In this document: positions 46,137 to 56,655 of the stretch, one piece after another | Position numbering within the stretch: position 1 is the first letter of the stretch | How the letters are laid out: every line of letters begins with the position of its first letter | From: Chromobacterium haemolyticum DSM 19808 | Lineage (GTDB): Bacteria; Pseudomonadota; Gammaproteobacteria; Burkholderiales; Chromobacteriaceae | Assembly: GCF_000711885.1 (NCBI RefSeq) | Contig: NZ_JONK01000004.1 | Coordinates: forward strand, 186,001-250,000 | Length of the DNA stretch: 64,000 nucleotides | Direction of reading: 5' to 3' | Made by a program: the position numbers and the translations under genes | The notes under the pieces: generated by a model | What the model was told of the DNA's origin: nothing | Database searches by the model: none | Seen by the model: only the letters and a program-made list of their open reading frames with translations

Positions 46137-46772
46137 CTAGGGCGCCGCGGGGCTGTCCGAGGCGGGCTCGCCCCAGCGCGGCGTCAATTGATTGTCGATG
46201 CGGAGCTGATCCAGAATTCGCGCCACCACGAAGTCGATCATGTCGTCCACGGTCTTGGGATGAGTATAGAACCCCGGAGACGGCGGCAGGATGACAACGC
46301 CAAGACGGGCCAACTTGAGCATGTTTTCCAGGTGAATGGCGGAGAACGGCGCTTCGCGCGGCACCAGCACCAGTTTGCGCTGTTCCTTGATACTGACGTC
46401 GGCGGCGCGCTCGATCAGGTTGTCGCTGCTGCCCTGGGCGATGGCGGCCAGCGTGCCCATCGAGCAAGGGCAGACCACCATGGCGTCGGCTGGGTTGGAG
46501 CCGGACGCCACCGGCGCGAACCATTCTTCGCGGCCGAACACCGCCAGCTGGCCGTCGCGGGCGCCGCTGCGTTGCATCAGCCACTGTTGGGCTTCTGCCG
46601 AGCGCGAGGGCAGGGTCAAGTCCATTTCCTGTTTGGCCACCACCTGGGCGGCTTGCGAATACAGCACCCAGACGCGGACGCCGGCCGCGATCAGGCAATC
46701 GATCAGGCGCAGACCGTAAGGCAGGCCGGAGGCGCCGGTCAGGGCGACGGTGACGGTTTTGATCGGGCGCAT
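46137..46772 (-). CDS. ubiX: flavin prenyltransferase UbiX
   Basis: UbiX makes prenylated FMN, the cofactor of the decarboxylase UbiD in ubiquinone synthesis. 211 residues: VALTGASGLPYGLRLIDCLI (FMN loop), CPCSMGTLAAIAQGSSDNLI (the Ser and dimer contacts) and KLVLVPREAPFSAIHLENML (phosphate-binding) are the family motifs. It is followed downstream by nnrD; rapZ is just upstream. Confidence 0.95.
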   Translation of the reverse strand: MRPIKTVTVALTGASGLPYGLRLIDCLIAAGVRVWVLYSQAAQVVAKQEMDLTLPSRSAEAQQWLMQRSGARDGQLAVFGREEWFAPVASGSNPADAMVVCPCSMGTLAAIAQGSSDNLIERAADVSIKEQRKLVLVPREAPFSAIHLENMLKLARLGVVILPPSPGFYTHPKTVDDMIDFVVARILDQLRIDNQLTPRWGEPASDSPAAP

Positions 46773-46806
46773 GAAAGTCTCCTATAGGCGGGCGGCCCGA
46801 ACGCGT

Positions 46807-47649
46807 TCAGTTCTGGCGGTAGAGCTGGCGATGACGCACCAGCACCTGTTCGGCGGCGAAAAGGCGGGCAAGTTGTTCCGTGATGTAGACCGAGCGGTGC
46901 TGGCCGCCGGTACAGCCGACGGCGACGGTCAGATAACTGCGGTTTTCCATGCTGAAACAGGGCAGCCACTTGCTGACCAGTTGCTGGATGTCGTCCACCA
47001 TCTGCTGCACTTCCGGCGTTTGCTGGAAAAAGTCGATGATGGGTTGGTCGCGGCCGGTGAAGGGGCGCAGCTGCGGGTCGTAATAGGGGTTGGGCAGGCA
47101 GCGTACGTCGAAAACGAAGTCGGCGTCCCGCGGCAGGCCGTGCTTGAAGCCGAAGGATTCAAAGATCAGCGTCAACCGGCTGCTGTCGGCGTCCACCAGT
47201 TCGCGCACCCAACTGCGCAGCGCGTTGGCGGATAGCTCGCTGGTGTCGATGCGGGTGCCCAACTCCATAATCTCGGCCAGCATTTCCTGTTCCAGCAGAA
47301 TGCTTTCCTCCACCGTGACGTCGGTGCCGGACAGCGGATGGCGGCGACGGGTTTCGGAGAAGCGCTTGACCAGGGTGGCGGGCGTGGCTTCCAGGAATAG
47401 CAGGCGCACGTCCACCTGCTGGGCTCGCAGTTTTTCCATTTCAGCCGGCAAGGCGCCCAGCGACGGGCCGGAGCGGGTGTCCACGCTGATGGCGATCTGC
47501 TCGTAGCCGTAGTCGGCGTACAGCGACATCGCCTCGTGCAGCATGGTGGCCGGGAGATTATCCACGCAGTAGAAGCCGGCGTCTTCCAGGGCGCGCAGCG
47601 CCACCGACTTGCCGGAACCGGACAGGCCGCTAATCAATATCAGGCGCAT
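46807..47649 (-). CDS. rapZ: RapZ-type RNase adapter / nucleotide-binding protein
   Basis: 280 residues: Walker [21 protein letters not shown], the [12 protein letters not shown] region, Walker B-like [16 protein letters not shown] and the C-terminal [19 protein letters not shown] and [18 protein letters not shown]. In E. coli RapZ delivers sRNA GlmZ to RNase E; whether that applies outside enterobacteria is unclear. It overlaps hprK by 20 bp as the last gene of the rpoN-ptsN-hprK-rapZ group. Confidence 0.94.
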   Translation of the reverse strand: MRLILISGLSGSGKSVALRALEDAGFYCVDNLPATMLHEAMSLYADYGYEQIAISVDTRSGPSLGALPAEMEKLRAQQVDVRLLFLEATPATLVKRFSETRRRHPLSGTDVTVEESILLEQEMLAEIMELGTRIDTSELSANALRSWVRELVDADSSRLTLIFESFGFKHGLPRDADFVFDVRCLPNPYYDPQLRPFTGRDQPIIDFFQQTPEVQQMVDDIQQLVSKWLPCFSMENRSYLTVAVGCTGGQHRSVYITEQLARLFAAEQVLVRHRQLYRQN

Positions 47650-48586
47650 TTTCCTGGTCTCTGAGGAAGTTGGTGTGGCGTTCGATGAACTCGCGCGTGC
47701 TGTCGATGCCGCGCAGCTGCAGAATGTAGTTGCGCACCGCGGCCTCCACCAGCACCGCCAAGTTGCGACCGGCGGCCACCGGCAGCACGACCTTGCGGAT
47801 GGTGACGCCGATGATGTCCTGGGTTTCCGACTGGATGTTGAGGCGGTCCAGCGCTTGCATCGCCTGATCATTGGCCTTGACCAGATGAATGATCAGCCGC
47901 AGAACCTTTTTGGGCCGCACCGCGGTTTCGCCGAAGATGGTGCGGATGTTGAGGATGCCCAGGCCGCGCACTTCCAGGAAGTCTCGCAGCAGGGGAGGGC
48001 ATCGGCCTTCCAGCGTGTCCGGACCGATGCGGTACAGCTCCACCGCGTCGTCTGCCACCATGCCGTGGCCGCGGGAAATCAGTTCCAGCGCCAGCTCGCT
48101 CTTGCCCATGGCCGAATCGCCCATGATCAGCACGCCGATCTCGAACACGTCGAGGAAGACGCCGTGCAGCACGGTGGACACCGCCAGCGCCCGCGCCAGA
48201 TAGATGCGCAGCACATCCATCAGATAGGGGCTTTCCAGCTTGGTGGTCATCAACGGGACGTTGTGGGTGTGGCAGTAGTCGCGCAGCAGCTTGGGCACGG
48301 GCTGATCGTTGGCCACCATCACCACCGACATGCTTTTGTGGAACAACTGATCCAGCGCGGTCTTGGCGGCGGATTGCTCCAGCCGGTTCAGATAGTCCAC
48401 CTCGGCGAGGCCCAGCACCTGGACCCGGTTGGGGTGGATGAAGTTGAGGTGGCCGACCAGCGCCTGAGTCGGGCGCTGTTCGTCGTTGCCTATCATATTG
48501 TCGGCGCCGCCGGTGCCCGCAACCCAGGTGAGGTTGAGCTTCTGCTGGTTTTCCTGGTACAGCCGGCGGACACTGATGCTAGGCAT
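47630..48586 (-). CDS. hprK: HPr kinase/phosphorylase
   Basis: 318 residues. An N-terminal domain ([18 protein letters not shown]) precedes the P-loop kinase with [20 protein letters not shown], the signature [20 protein letters not shown], and the dimer segment VPVAAGRN-like [16 protein letters not shown]. It phosphorylates HPr on Ser46 in Gram-positives; in betaproteobacteria it belongs to an incomplete PTS with regulatory duties. It overlaps ptsN by 8 bp. Confidence 0.95.
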   Translation of the reverse strand: MPSISVRRLYQENQQKLNLTWVAGTGGADNMIGNDEQRPTQALVGHLNFIHPNRVQVLGLAEVDYLNRLEQSAAKTALDQLFHKSMSVVMVANDQPVPKLLRDYCHTHNVPLMTTKLESPYLMDVLRIYLARALAVSTVLHGVFLDVFEIGVLIMGDSAMGKSELALELISRGHGMVADDAVELYRIGPDTLEGRCPPLLRDFLEVRGLGILNIRTIFGETAVRPKKVLRLIIHLVKANDQAMQALDRLNIQSETQDIIGVTIRKVVLPVAAGRNLAVLVEAAVRNYILQLRGIDSTREFIERHTNFLRDQENAPDID

Positions 48587-49040
48587 TGGGCACCCAATTA
48601 TTGAGCAGCTGGTAAAGCTCGTCGCGAATGGAGATGCCCAGCATCTGCTCGCGCATCTGGCGGCTGGAGAACAATTGCGCCAGCTCGGACAGCACTTGCA
48701 AGTGCAGGTCCGTGGCCTGTTCCGGCACCAAGAGCACAAACAGGCACTGCACCGGCTTGCCGTCGGGGGCGTCGAAAGGAATAGGCGTTTTCAGGCGGAT
48801 GAACACGCCCATCGCTTCCTTCAGCCCGCGCGCGCGGCCATGGGGAATCGCCACTCCCTGGCCAAGGCCGGTGGAGCCGAGTTTTTCGCGGGCAAACAGG
48901 CAATCGAAGATTTCGCTGCGCGCGATGCCCCGGGTATTTTCAACCAAGAGGCCGACCTGCTCGAATACGCGCTTCTTGCTGGCGACGTCGAGATCCAGCA
49001 ACACGTGTTCGGGGGTCAGGATTTTGCCGATGAGGTTCAT
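48579..49040 (-). CDS. ptsN: PTS IIA-like nitrogen regulatory protein EIIA-Ntr
   Basis: 153 residues: [37 protein letters not shown], and [20 protein letters not shown] with the phosphorylatable His. It receives phosphate from the nitrogen PTS and adjusts potassium and nitrogen-related systems; clustering with rpoN is conserved across proteobacteria. A terminator (49116-49145) separates it from hpf, so it may have its own promoter. Confidence 0.95.
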   Translation of the reverse strand: MNLIGKILTPEHVLLDLDVASKKRVFEQVGLLVENTRGIARSEIFDCLFAREKLGSTGLGQGVAIPHGRARGLKEAMGVFIRLKTPIPFDAPDGKPVQCLFVLLVPEQATDLHLQVLSELAQLFSSRQMREQMLGISIRDELYQLLNNWVPNA

Positions 49041-49115
49041 ATTGGGTTATGCATGCGGCTGAGAAAAACCCGGCAATTCTACGTTGCCTTGATAGTACTG
49101 AAAACGGGCAAGTGC

Positions 49116-49145
49116 AAAGAAAAGCGGGAACCCGCAGGCTCCCGC
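49116..49145 (-). terminator. intrinsic terminator of hpf
   Basis: Leftward: GCGGGA / TCCCGC arms around a GC-rich inner loop, followed by TTTTCTTTG, 17 bp past the hpf stop. Confidence 0.75.
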
Positions 49146-49161
49146 CTTCCAATTCAAGGGA

Positions 49162-49476
49162 TTACAGGCTGACTTCAGGCGCCGGAGCACGGTGTTCAGA
49201 CTGCTTTTCCTTGTGTTTCAGCACTTGGCGGTCCAGCTTGTCGATCAATAGATCGATGGCGGCGTACATATCGGATTCGGTGGCTTCCACGTGAATGTCC
49301 TTGCCGGACAGATGCACGTTGACTTCAGCCTTTTGCACCAGTTTATCAACAGACAGAGTAACGGAAATGTCGATCACATGGTCGACATGTCGAGTAACGC
49401 GCTCCATTTTGGTTTCAACGTATTCGCGCAGGGCGGGAGTTACTTCCAGATGCAGTCCAGTTACTTTGAGGTTCAT
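49162..49476 (-). CDS. hpf: ribosome hibernation promoting factor (short form)
   Basis: 104 residues: [40 protein letters not shown] and [20 protein letters not shown]. The length is that of short HPF/YfiA-type proteins that sit in the 30S decoding channel during stationary phase. The gene next to rpoN is a standard neighbour. Confidence 0.95.
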   Translation of the reverse strand: MNLKVTGLHLEVTPALREYVETKMERVTRHVDHVIDISVTLSVDKLVQKAEVNVHLSGKDIHVEATESDMYAAIDLLIDKLDRQVLKHKEKQSEHRAPAPEVSL

Positions 49477-49543
49477 ACCCTAGCTCCTTCTGGTGTTGAC
49501 AGTCCGGTCGGGTCGGCCGGATCGCTGTATTCCGCCGCCTGGC

Positions 49544-50968
49544 TCACAACGTCTTGCGTTGGTTGACCGGCGGTATCTGCATGGCTTCACGATACTTGGC
49601 TATCGTGCGTCTGGCAACTTGTATTCCCTGTTTGGACAGCGCTTCGACCAGAGCGCTGTCGGACAGCGGTTTGCTCGGCGATTCGGCGTCTATCAGGCTG
49701 CGGATATGCGCCTTGATCGCGGTGGCGGAGCACTCGCCGCCGCTGTCGGTTTCCAGCGCGCTGCCGAAGAAATACTTGAGCTCGAACAGGCCGCGCGGGC
49801 AGAGCAGGTATTTCTGGGTGGTTACTCTGGAAACCGTGGATTCATGCAAACCCAGCTCGTCCGCGATGTCGCGAAGGATTAACGGGCGCATGGCCACTTC
49901 GCCGTGTTCAAAGAACGATTGCTGCCGTTCAACGATAGCTTCCGCCACTTTCAGGATAGTGTCAAATCGCTGCTGGATGTTCTTCACCAGCCATTTCGCC
50001 TCTTGCAGACGCGAGGACATTTCGCCGTTGCCGCCGCGGTTTTCCGCCAGCAGCCGCGCGTACATCTGGTTGACGCGCAGCCTGGGCACGGCGCCGCCGT
50101 TCAGGGCGGCCACCCAGCGGCCCTTGCGCTTTCTGACCGAGACGTCGGGGATCACGTATTGGGTGTCGCTGGCGCCGAAACCGGCGGTGGGGCGGGGATT
50201 GAGGCGGGCAATCAGCGCCTGGGCGGCGCGCAGCGCGGCGTCGTCCACGCTCAGCTGCTTTTTCAGCCGGGTGTAGTCTCGGTTGCCCAGCAAGGTCAGG
50301 TGGTCGCGGACGATGGCCAGCGCCAGCTCGCGCTGGGGCTCGTCCGGATCCAGCCGCTGCAATTGCAGCGCCAGCGCTTCCGGCAGCGAGCGCGCGCCGA
50401 CGCCGGGCGGGTCGAACTGTTGCAGCAGGCGCAGGCCTATCATCAGTTCGTCGGCTTCGATTTCCAGTTCCAGCGGCAGGTGGCTGGCGATGTCTTCCAG
50501 CGTTTGGCCCAGGTAGCCATCGTCGTCCAGTTCTTCGATCAGCAACTGAACGATGGCCTGGTCGCGCGTGGGCAGCGCCACTTCGCCCAGTTGCGCCAGC
50601 AGGTGCTCGCGCAGGCTGACAGGACAGGGTACGTTCAGCATCGGGTCCAGTTCGTCGTCGCCGTCGCCGCGGCGGCCGCCGCTGCCCCAGTCGCTCAGTT
50701 CGCCGGCCTCGGCGCCGCGCTCGCCGTCGTCGCCGGAGGCCTCGTCGCGGGTTTCCGCGGCGCCGTCCTGTCCCTGGCCGGCGGCGGCGTCAGCCGCTTC
50801 GCCCTGCGGCGCTTCGTCGCCGCGCTCAAGCAAGGGATTATCCAGCAAGAAGCGCTCGACTTCGGTCTGCAGGTCGAGAGTGGACATCTGCAGCAGCTTG
50901 ATCGACTGCTGCAGCTGCGGCGTCAGGGTCAGCTGCTGCGATACCTTGAGCTGAAGGGTCTGTTTCAT
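49544..50968 (-). CDS. rpoN: RNA polymerase sigma-54 factor
   Basis: 474 residues. Region I (LTPQLQQSIKLLQMSTLDLQ) is followed by an acidic, Gly/Asp-rich region II (about 50-115), the core-binding region, the helix-turn-helix (LGLHESTVSRVTTQKY), and the RpoN box ARRTIAKYREAMQIP that reads the -24 element. It requires an NtrC-type activator. The perfect sigma-54 promoter at 19065-19080 is a likely target in this same window. It starts 3 bp downstream of lptB's stop. Confidence 0.97.
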   Translation of the reverse strand: MKQTLQLKVSQQLTLTPQLQQSIKLLQMSTLDLQTEVERFLLDNPLLERGDEAPQGEAADAAAGQGQDGAAETRDEASGDDGERGAEAGELSDWGSGGRRGDGDDELDPMLNVPCPVSLREHLLAQLGEVALPTRDQAIVQLLIEELDDDGYLGQTLEDIASHLPLELEIEADELMIGLRLLQQFDPPGVGARSLPEALALQLQRLDPDEPQRELALAIVRDHLTLLGNRDYTRLKKQLSVDDAALRAAQALIARLNPRPTAGFGASDTQYVIPDVSVRKRKGRWVAALNGGAVPRLRVNQMYARLLAENRGGNGEMSSRLQEAKWLVKNIQQRFDTILKVAEAIVERQQSFFEHGEVAMRPLILRDIADELGLHESTVSRVTTQKYLLCPRGLFELKYFFGSALETDSGGECSATAIKAHIRSLIDAESPSKPLSDSALVEALSKQGIQVARRTIAKYREAMQIPPVNQRKTL

Positions 50969-50971
50969 CGC

Positions 50972-51696
<725 letters not shown>

Positions 51697-51700
<4 letters not shown>

Positions 51701-52251
51701 TTGCTGGCTCCGCTGGCGGGTTTGGCCGCCGCCGGCTGCGAGGCGGTGTTTTTCGGCTGCAGGATCACGGTGACGCGGCCCTTGTTGGGGCCGGTGGCGG
51801 TGCCGCCGGTCACTTGGTAGGTTTCGTTCTGGGTGTTGTAGGTGATCACATTGCCCACCACCAGATCGCCTTCGCGCTTGACCCGGGCGTTGCCGGTCAG
51901 CACCGCGAGGTTGGCGGCGCTGCTGTAGTCCAGGCGGCTGGACTGGCCCTCCACCCATTCGTTCTTGCCGTCCATTTTTTGGCGGAAGGTGACGATGCGG
52001 CCGGTGGCCACCAGGGTCTGTTGGCCTTGCTTGTCCTGAGTGGCGACGACTTTGTCGGCGTTCAGGCGCAGCGTGCCCTGAATCACCACCACATTGCCTT
52101 CGCAGGTGGACACGCCTTTGATCTGGTCCATGGTGCAACCGTTGTCGCTGGTGATTTCCATCGGCTTGGTGCGGTCGGCCTGTTCGGCGTGGGCGACGGA
52201 AGCGGCGGCCAGCGCCAGGCCGGCCAGCAGGAGACGGAGCTTATTTTTCAT
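51697..52251 (-). CDS. lptA: periplasmic LPS-bridge protein LptA
   Basis: 184 residues. The signal peptide [20 protein letters not shown] ends HA. The OstA/LptA beta-jellyroll follows ([60 protein letters not shown]). LptA forms the periplasmic bridge carrying LPS to the outer membrane. Overlaps lptB by 4 bp and lptC by 11 bp. Confidence 0.94.
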
Positions 52252-52810
52252 AAATGATCTTGGTGTGAGACAGCAGGTTCAACAAACCTGTCTGTTGCTG
52301 ATAGACGAAGCCCACGGAGTTGCCGTGCGATTTACCGTGATAGAACACGGTGGGCGCGGCGGAGCGGGCGATTTTCTTGGCGGTGTCGACGTGCATGGCG
52401 CTGGTGACGACCTTGGTTTCCGGCTTGTCCGCGGCGGCGGGCTGGATCATGGTCGCCTTCTTGTCGAAGTAGGCCTGCTGAGTCTTGTTGTTGTAACGGC
52501 CGACGTCGCCGATCAACTGGTATTGCAGCGCGCCTTGCTGGTACTGGTAAAGCTCGGGGTTCTCGAAGAAGGCGTCGTCCTTGCCCGGGTACTGCCACAT
52601 GCGGGTGGCGATCAGCCGTTCATTGAGCTTGCCTTGGGCGTCGAAGCGGGTGGCGGTCAGGTGTTCCGCCACGTATTCGGGCTTGTCCGGGTCCAGTTCG
52701 CGTCGGTTGCTGTCCCAGCGGGAGACTTGGTCCAGCCACACGGTCAAGAGGCCGGTCAGGCCCACCAGCAGCAGCGGGAACAGGCGGTGGGAGCGCAGCA
52801 GGCGGATCAT
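52241..52810 (-). CDS. lptC: LPS export protein LptC
   Basis: 189 residues: one N-terminal membrane anchor (LFPLLLVGLTGLLTVWLDQV) and a periplasmic jellyroll (EYVAEHLTATRFDAQGKLNE). It accepts LPS from LptB2FG and hands it to LptA. ATG 52810 overlaps kdsC by 4 bp. Confidence 0.92.
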   Translation of the reverse strand: MIRLLRSHRLFPLLLVGLTGLLTVWLDQVSRWDSNRRELDPDKPEYVAEHLTATRFDAQGKLNERLIATRMWQYPGKDDAFFENPELYQYQQGALQYQLIGDVGRYNNKTQQAYFDKKATMIQPAAADKPETKVVTSAMHVDTAKKIARSAAPTVFYHGKSHGNSVGFVYQQQTGLLNLLSHTKIIYEK

Positions 52811-53331
52811 GCCAGATACCTTGCCAGGATCTGATCGAAGGAGCCTTGGGCCTGCATGATCAGTTCCGCCAGCTCGCGCACCGCGCCTTTGCCGCCGGAG
52901 CAGCCGGTGACGTAGTGCGCGCGCTGACGCACCAGGGCCGGCGCTTCCGGCACCGCGACGGCCAGGCCGACGCGGGTGATGATGGGCAGGTCGATCAGAT
53001 CGTCGCCGATGAAGGCGCATTCTTCGGCGCTCAGGCCTGTGCAGGCCAGCAGTTCGGCCAGGGCCAGCTTCTTATCGTGCACGCCGCCATAGTAGTGGTC
53101 GATCTGCAGCGCCTGGGCGCGATGCTCTACGCAGCGGTCGGCGCGGCCGGAGATGATGGCCAGCTTGACGCCGGTGGATTGCAGCAGGCGCAGGCCCAGG
53201 CCGTCTTGTACGTTGAACGATTTGCTTTCTTCGCCGTGGGCGTTGTAGTAGATGCGGCCGTCGGTCATCACGCCGTCCACATCCATAATCAGCAGCTTGA
53301 CCTTGCGGGCCTGCTCGAAAATGCTTTGCAT
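52807..53331 (-). CDS. kdsC: KDO-8-phosphate phosphatase
   Basis: 174 residues of the C0-type HAD family without cap: KLLIMDVDGVMTDGRIYY (nucleophile), SFNVQDGLGLRLLQSTGVKL, AIISGRADRCVEHRAQAL and CAFIGDDLIDLPIITRVGLA. It releases KDO from KDO-8-phosphate. It is 24 bp downstream of kdsD. Confidence 0.96.
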   Translation of the reverse strand: MQSIFEQARKVKLLIMDVDGVMTDGRIYYNAHGEESKSFNVQDGLGLRLLQSTGVKLAIISGRADRCVEHRAQALQIDHYYGGVHDKKLALAELLACTGLSAEECAFIGDDLIDLPIITRVGLAVAVPEAPALVRQRAHYVTGCSGGKGAVRELAELIMQAQGSFDQILARYLA

Positions 53332-53355
53332 GCTTGTCCTTGCTAATGCCGACGT

Positions 53356-54336
53356 TCAGATCACGCCGGCTTTGAATAGGTCGTGCAGATGCAGCGCGCC
53401 TATCAGCTTGTTGTCTTCATCTACGACCAGCAGGCTGGTGATCTTGTTCTGCTCCATCAGGAACACCGCCTCGGTGGCCAGTTTTTTCGGCCCTATGGTG
53501 CGCGGCGAGGGGCTCATCACCTGATCTATGGTCAGATCGTATAGATTGGCGGAACGTTCCAGCGTGCGGCGCAGGTCGCCATCGGTGTAGACGCCCAGCA
53601 GGGCGTTGTCTGCGGAACAGACGGCCAGCATGCCCAGCCGCTTGCGCGACAATTCCAGCAAGGCGTCTTTCAGCGGGGTGCCCGGCGCCACCCGCGGCAA
53701 TTCGTCGCCGCTGTGCATGATGTCGGAAACGTGAACCAGCAGCTTGCGGCCCAGGCTGCCGCCCGGATGCGATAGTGCGAAGTCGCCTTGACCAAAGCCG
53801 CGCGCGTCCATCAGCGTGACCGCCAGCGCGTCGCCCAGCGCCATCTGCACCGTGGTGCTGGTGGTGGGCGCCAGCCCCAGCGGACAGGCTTCCTTTTCCA
53901 CGCGGGCATCCAGATGGATGTCGGCCTCCTGCGCCATGGTGGAGCTTTCGCGTCCGGTCATGCAGATCAAGCGCACGCCCTTGCGCTTCAAGGCAGGCAG
54001 CAGCGCGATGATCTCGTCGCTTTCGCCGGAGTTGGACAAGGCCAGCACAATGTCTTGAGCGGTGATCATGCCCAGGTCGCCATGGGCGGCCTCGCCCGGG
54101 TGGACGAAAAAGGCCGGCGTGCCGGTGCTGGCCAGGGTGGCGGCGATCTTGCGCGCCACGTGGCCGGACTTGCCCATGCCGGTGACCGCCAGACGGCCGG
54201 TGCTGGACAGGATCAGGTCCACGGCGGCGAGAAAGTCGCCGTTCAGGCTGCGCGAGAGCGCACTGATGGCTTCCGACTCTATCTGCAGGACTTCCCGGGC
54301 CAACTGGAGCCGGGACGGAGCTTGTACTTTTTCCAT
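53356..54336 (-). CDS. kdsD: arabinose-5-phosphate isomerase
   Basis: 326 residues: a SIS domain (TGMGKSGHVARKIAATLAST, GEAAHGDLGMITAQDIVLAL) and two CBS repeats (about 205-326; DIMHSGDELPRVAPGTPLKD, DQVMSPSPRTIGPKKLATEA). It makes D-arabinose-5-phosphate, the KDO precursor. First gene of the leftward kdsD-kdsC-lptCAB-rpoN run; divergent from the antiporter gene. Confidence 0.95.
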   Translation of the reverse strand: MEKVQAPSRLQLAREVLQIESEAISALSRSLNGDFLAAVDLILSSTGRLAVTGMGKSGHVARKIAATLASTGTPAFFVHPGEAAHGDLGMITAQDIVLALSNSGESDEIIALLPALKRKGVRLICMTGRESSTMAQEADIHLDARVEKEACPLGLAPTTSTTVQMALGDALAVTLMDARGFGQGDFALSHPGGSLGRKLLVHVSDIMHSGDELPRVAPGTPLKDALLELSRKRLGMLAVCSADNALLGVYTDGDLRRTLERSANLYDLTIDQVMSPSPRTIGPKKLATEAVFLMEQNKITSLLVVDEDNKLIGALHLHDLFKAGVI

Positions 54337-54453
54337 AATTCGAAAGTATATCAAAGGTTATAATCGCTGAACGCAGGCTGGTGCATCTTTTGCTTGGCAT
54401 GTGTTAAAAATTGCAGCCTTCCATCCCATCAGCCTCAGGAGTTCCGCCGCGCG

Positions 54454-56427
54454 ATGCATTCGTCTCTTGCCCCTATCGTCTTGGTTTTGCTGGCCGCGGT
54501 GTTGTCGGTGACTTTGTGCCGCAGCCTGAAAGTGCCGGCCATGCTCGGTTATCTGGTGGTGGGTTTCCTGGCGGGCCCCGGCGTGATGAATTTGATCCCG
54601 CAAGGCGATGAAACCGCCTTTCTCGGCGAGATCGGCATTGTCTTCATGATGTTTTCCATCGGCCTGGAGTTTTCCCTGCCCAAGCTGCGCGCAATGCGGC
54701 AGCTGGTGTTCGGCGTTGGCTTTGGCCAGGTGGCGGCCACCATGCTGCTGGTGGGCTTGGCGGTGGGCTGGATCAGCGGTAGTCCGCTGACCGGCTTCGC
54801 CGTAGGCGGCGCGCTGGCGATGTCTTCCACCGCCATCGTCAGCAAGCTGCTCAACGAGCGGCTGGAGTTGAACCAGGCTCACGGCCAGTTGGCCATCGGC
54901 GTGCTGCTGTTCCAGGATATCGCGGTGGTGCCCTTGCTGATCCTGTTCCCGGCCTTTGCCGGCGGCAGCGACACCTTGTGGATGGACCTGGGTCTGGCGG
55001 CGTTGAAGGTAGTGGTGGTGCTGGCCCTGTTGTTGTTCTTCGGCCAGCGCCTGCTGCGGCCGTGGTTCCACCTGGTGGCGCGGCAGCGCTCGGGCGAGCT
55101 GTTCATGATCAACGTGTTGCTGGTGACCTTGGGCGTGGCTTGGCTCACCGAGCTGTCCGGCCTGTCGCTGGCCTTGGGCGCCTTCGTGGCCGGCATGTTG
55201 ATTTCGGAAACCGAATACCGCTATCAGGTGGAGGAGGACATCCGGCCGTTCCGAGACATCCTGTTGGGTTTCTTCTTTGTCACCGTCGGCATGAAGCTCG
55301 AGCTGACGGTGTTGTTCGAGCGTTTTGGCGAAGTGCTGCTGATGTTGGCCCTGCTGCTGCCGATCAAGGTGGCGGTGGTGTTTGGCGTGGCGCGCGGTTT
55401 CCGCCACAAGTCCAATGAGTCCATGCGGGCGGCCCTGGCCCTGGCGCAAGGCGGCGAATTCGGCTTTGTACTGTTGGCGCTGGCCTTGAACCTGCATTTG
55501 GTGCCGGCCGGCACCGCCCAGGCGGCTATCGCCGCGATTCTGATTTCAATGCTGATTGCGCCTTTCCTGATTCTGTACGGCGACAAGATCACCCGCCGTC
55601 TGATCAAGCAGGACTGGATGTTCCAGGCGCTGGACTTGCACCATATGCTGGTGGAGAGCATGTCCAAGAACGACCATGTGGTGATCTGCGGCTACGGCCG
55701 CAGCGGTCAGGCGCTGGCGAGGCTGTTGGAAGCGGAGGACATTCCGTTCTTCGCGTTGGACATGGATCCGGAGCGAGTGCGCGAAGCCAGTGAGGCCGGC
55801 GATCCGGTGGTGTTCGGCGACGCCGGCAAGCACGAGGTTTTGGTGGCGGCCGGCCTGATGCGCGCCAAGGCGGTGGTGGTGACTTTTGCGGATACTCACG
55901 CGGCCTTGCGTATTTTGAGTTCGGTCGAACATGCGCGGCCGGGGCTGCCGGTGATTGTGCGCACCGTGGACGACAGCGATATGGATCAACTACGCCACGC
56001 CGGCGCCGACGAGGTGGTGGCCGAGATGATGGAGGGCAGCTTGATGCTGGCCTCGCAGGCCTTGCTGGTGGTGGGCGTGCCGCCGAGCCGGGTGGTGCGT
56101 CGCATCCGCGCGGTGCGCGAAGAGCGCTACGGTCTGTTCCGAGGCTTTTTCCGCGGCGCCAGCGACGAGGGCGAGGCCATGGACGAGGCGCTGGTGCCGC
56201 GCTTGCAGAGTGTTCAGGTCTGCACCGGGGCGGCGGCGGTGGGCCAGCCGCTGGCCAATCTGCATCTGCAGGATTTAGGCGTGGAATTGAAGGCGATTCG
56301 CCGTCAGCGGGTGCGGCGCACCGATTTCGACGACAGCTTCGAGGTGGAGCAGGGGGACGCGCTGGTGTTGCTGGGCACGCCGGAACAACTGGCGCTGGCA
56401 GAGTACCGGATTCTGCAGGGGGACTAA
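54454..56427 (+). CDS. Kef/CPA2-family monovalent cation:proton antiporter
   Basis: 657 residues. Twelve or so membrane helices (LVVGFLAGPGVMNLIPQGDE, the ion-path SSTAIVSKLLNERLELNQAH, HGQLAIGVLLFQDIAVVPLL) precede an RCK-N Rossmann domain (VVICGYGRSGQALARLLEAE) and an RCK-C domain (EVEQGDALVLLGTPEQL). It resembles KefB/KefC and YbaL-type proteins; glutathione control cannot be judged. AGGAG lies upstream of ATG 54454. Confidence 0.92.
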   Translation: MHSSLAPIVLVLLAAVLSVTLCRSLKVPAMLGYLVVGFLAGPGVMNLIPQGDETAFLGEIGIVFMMFSIGLEFSLPKLRAMRQLVFGVGFGQVAATMLLVGLAVGWISGSPLTGFAVGGALAMSSTAIVSKLLNERLELNQAHGQLAIGVLLFQDIAVVPLLILFPAFAGGSDTLWMDLGLAALKVVVVLALLLFFGQRLLRPWFHLVARQRSGELFMINVLLVTLGVAWLTELSGLSLALGAFVAGMLISETEYRYQVEEDIRPFRDILLGFFFVTVGMKLELTVLFERFGEVLLMLALLLPIKVAVVFGVARGFRHKSNESMRAALALAQGGEFGFVLLALALNLHLVPAGTAQAAIAAILISMLIAPFLILYGDKITRRLIKQDWMFQALDLHHMLVESMSKNDHVVICGYGRSGQALARLLEAEDIPFFALDMDPERVREASEAGDPVVFGDAGKHEVLVAAGLMRAKAVVVTFADTHAALRILSSVEHARPGLPVIVRTVDDSDMDQLRHAGADEVVAEMMEGSLMLASQALLVVGVPPSRVVRRIRAVREERYGLFRGFFRGASDEGEAMDEALVPRLQSVQVCTGAAAVGQPLANLHLQDLGVELKAIRRQRVRRTDFDDSFEVEQGDALVLLGTPEQLALAEYRILQGD

Positions 56428-56449
56428 GGTCCGACGAGAGAAAGCCGAA

Positions 56450-56482
56450 ACGGCCCCCGCGGCGTGAGTCGCGGGGGCCGTT
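56450..56482 (+). terminator. intrinsic terminator of the antiporter gene
   Basis: ACGGCCCCCGCG / CGCGGGGGCCGT, a 12-bp perfect stem with an 8-base loop, followed by TCGTGTT. Confidence 0.8.
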
Positions 56483-56502
56483 CGTGTTAATGCGGGTTCT
56501 CA

Positions 56503-56655
56503 GAACGTGTTTACGATCTTGCGAGCTAGGGCGAGACAAGGCGAAAACGGTTGAAAAAGCGGAGTGTACACACGGTACATGAGCATTTCGAAGCGGGTTA
56601 CAACGCCCTTTATCTATCCATCCCGCCGAAGCGCAGCAGACTTTAGAACAAGCTC
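56503..56655. mobile_element. MITE, 153-bp copy at the asmA stop codon
   Basis: It starts GAACGTGTTTACGATCTTGC and ends CAGACTTTAGAACAAGCTC; the interior has GGCGAGACAAGGCGAAAACG and GGTACATGAGCATTTCGAAG. TCA and TAA flank it, so the duplication has decayed or was imprecise. On the minus strand the TTA flank supplies the TA of the asmA stop codon TAG, and the element itself supplies the G. Confidence 0.82.
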
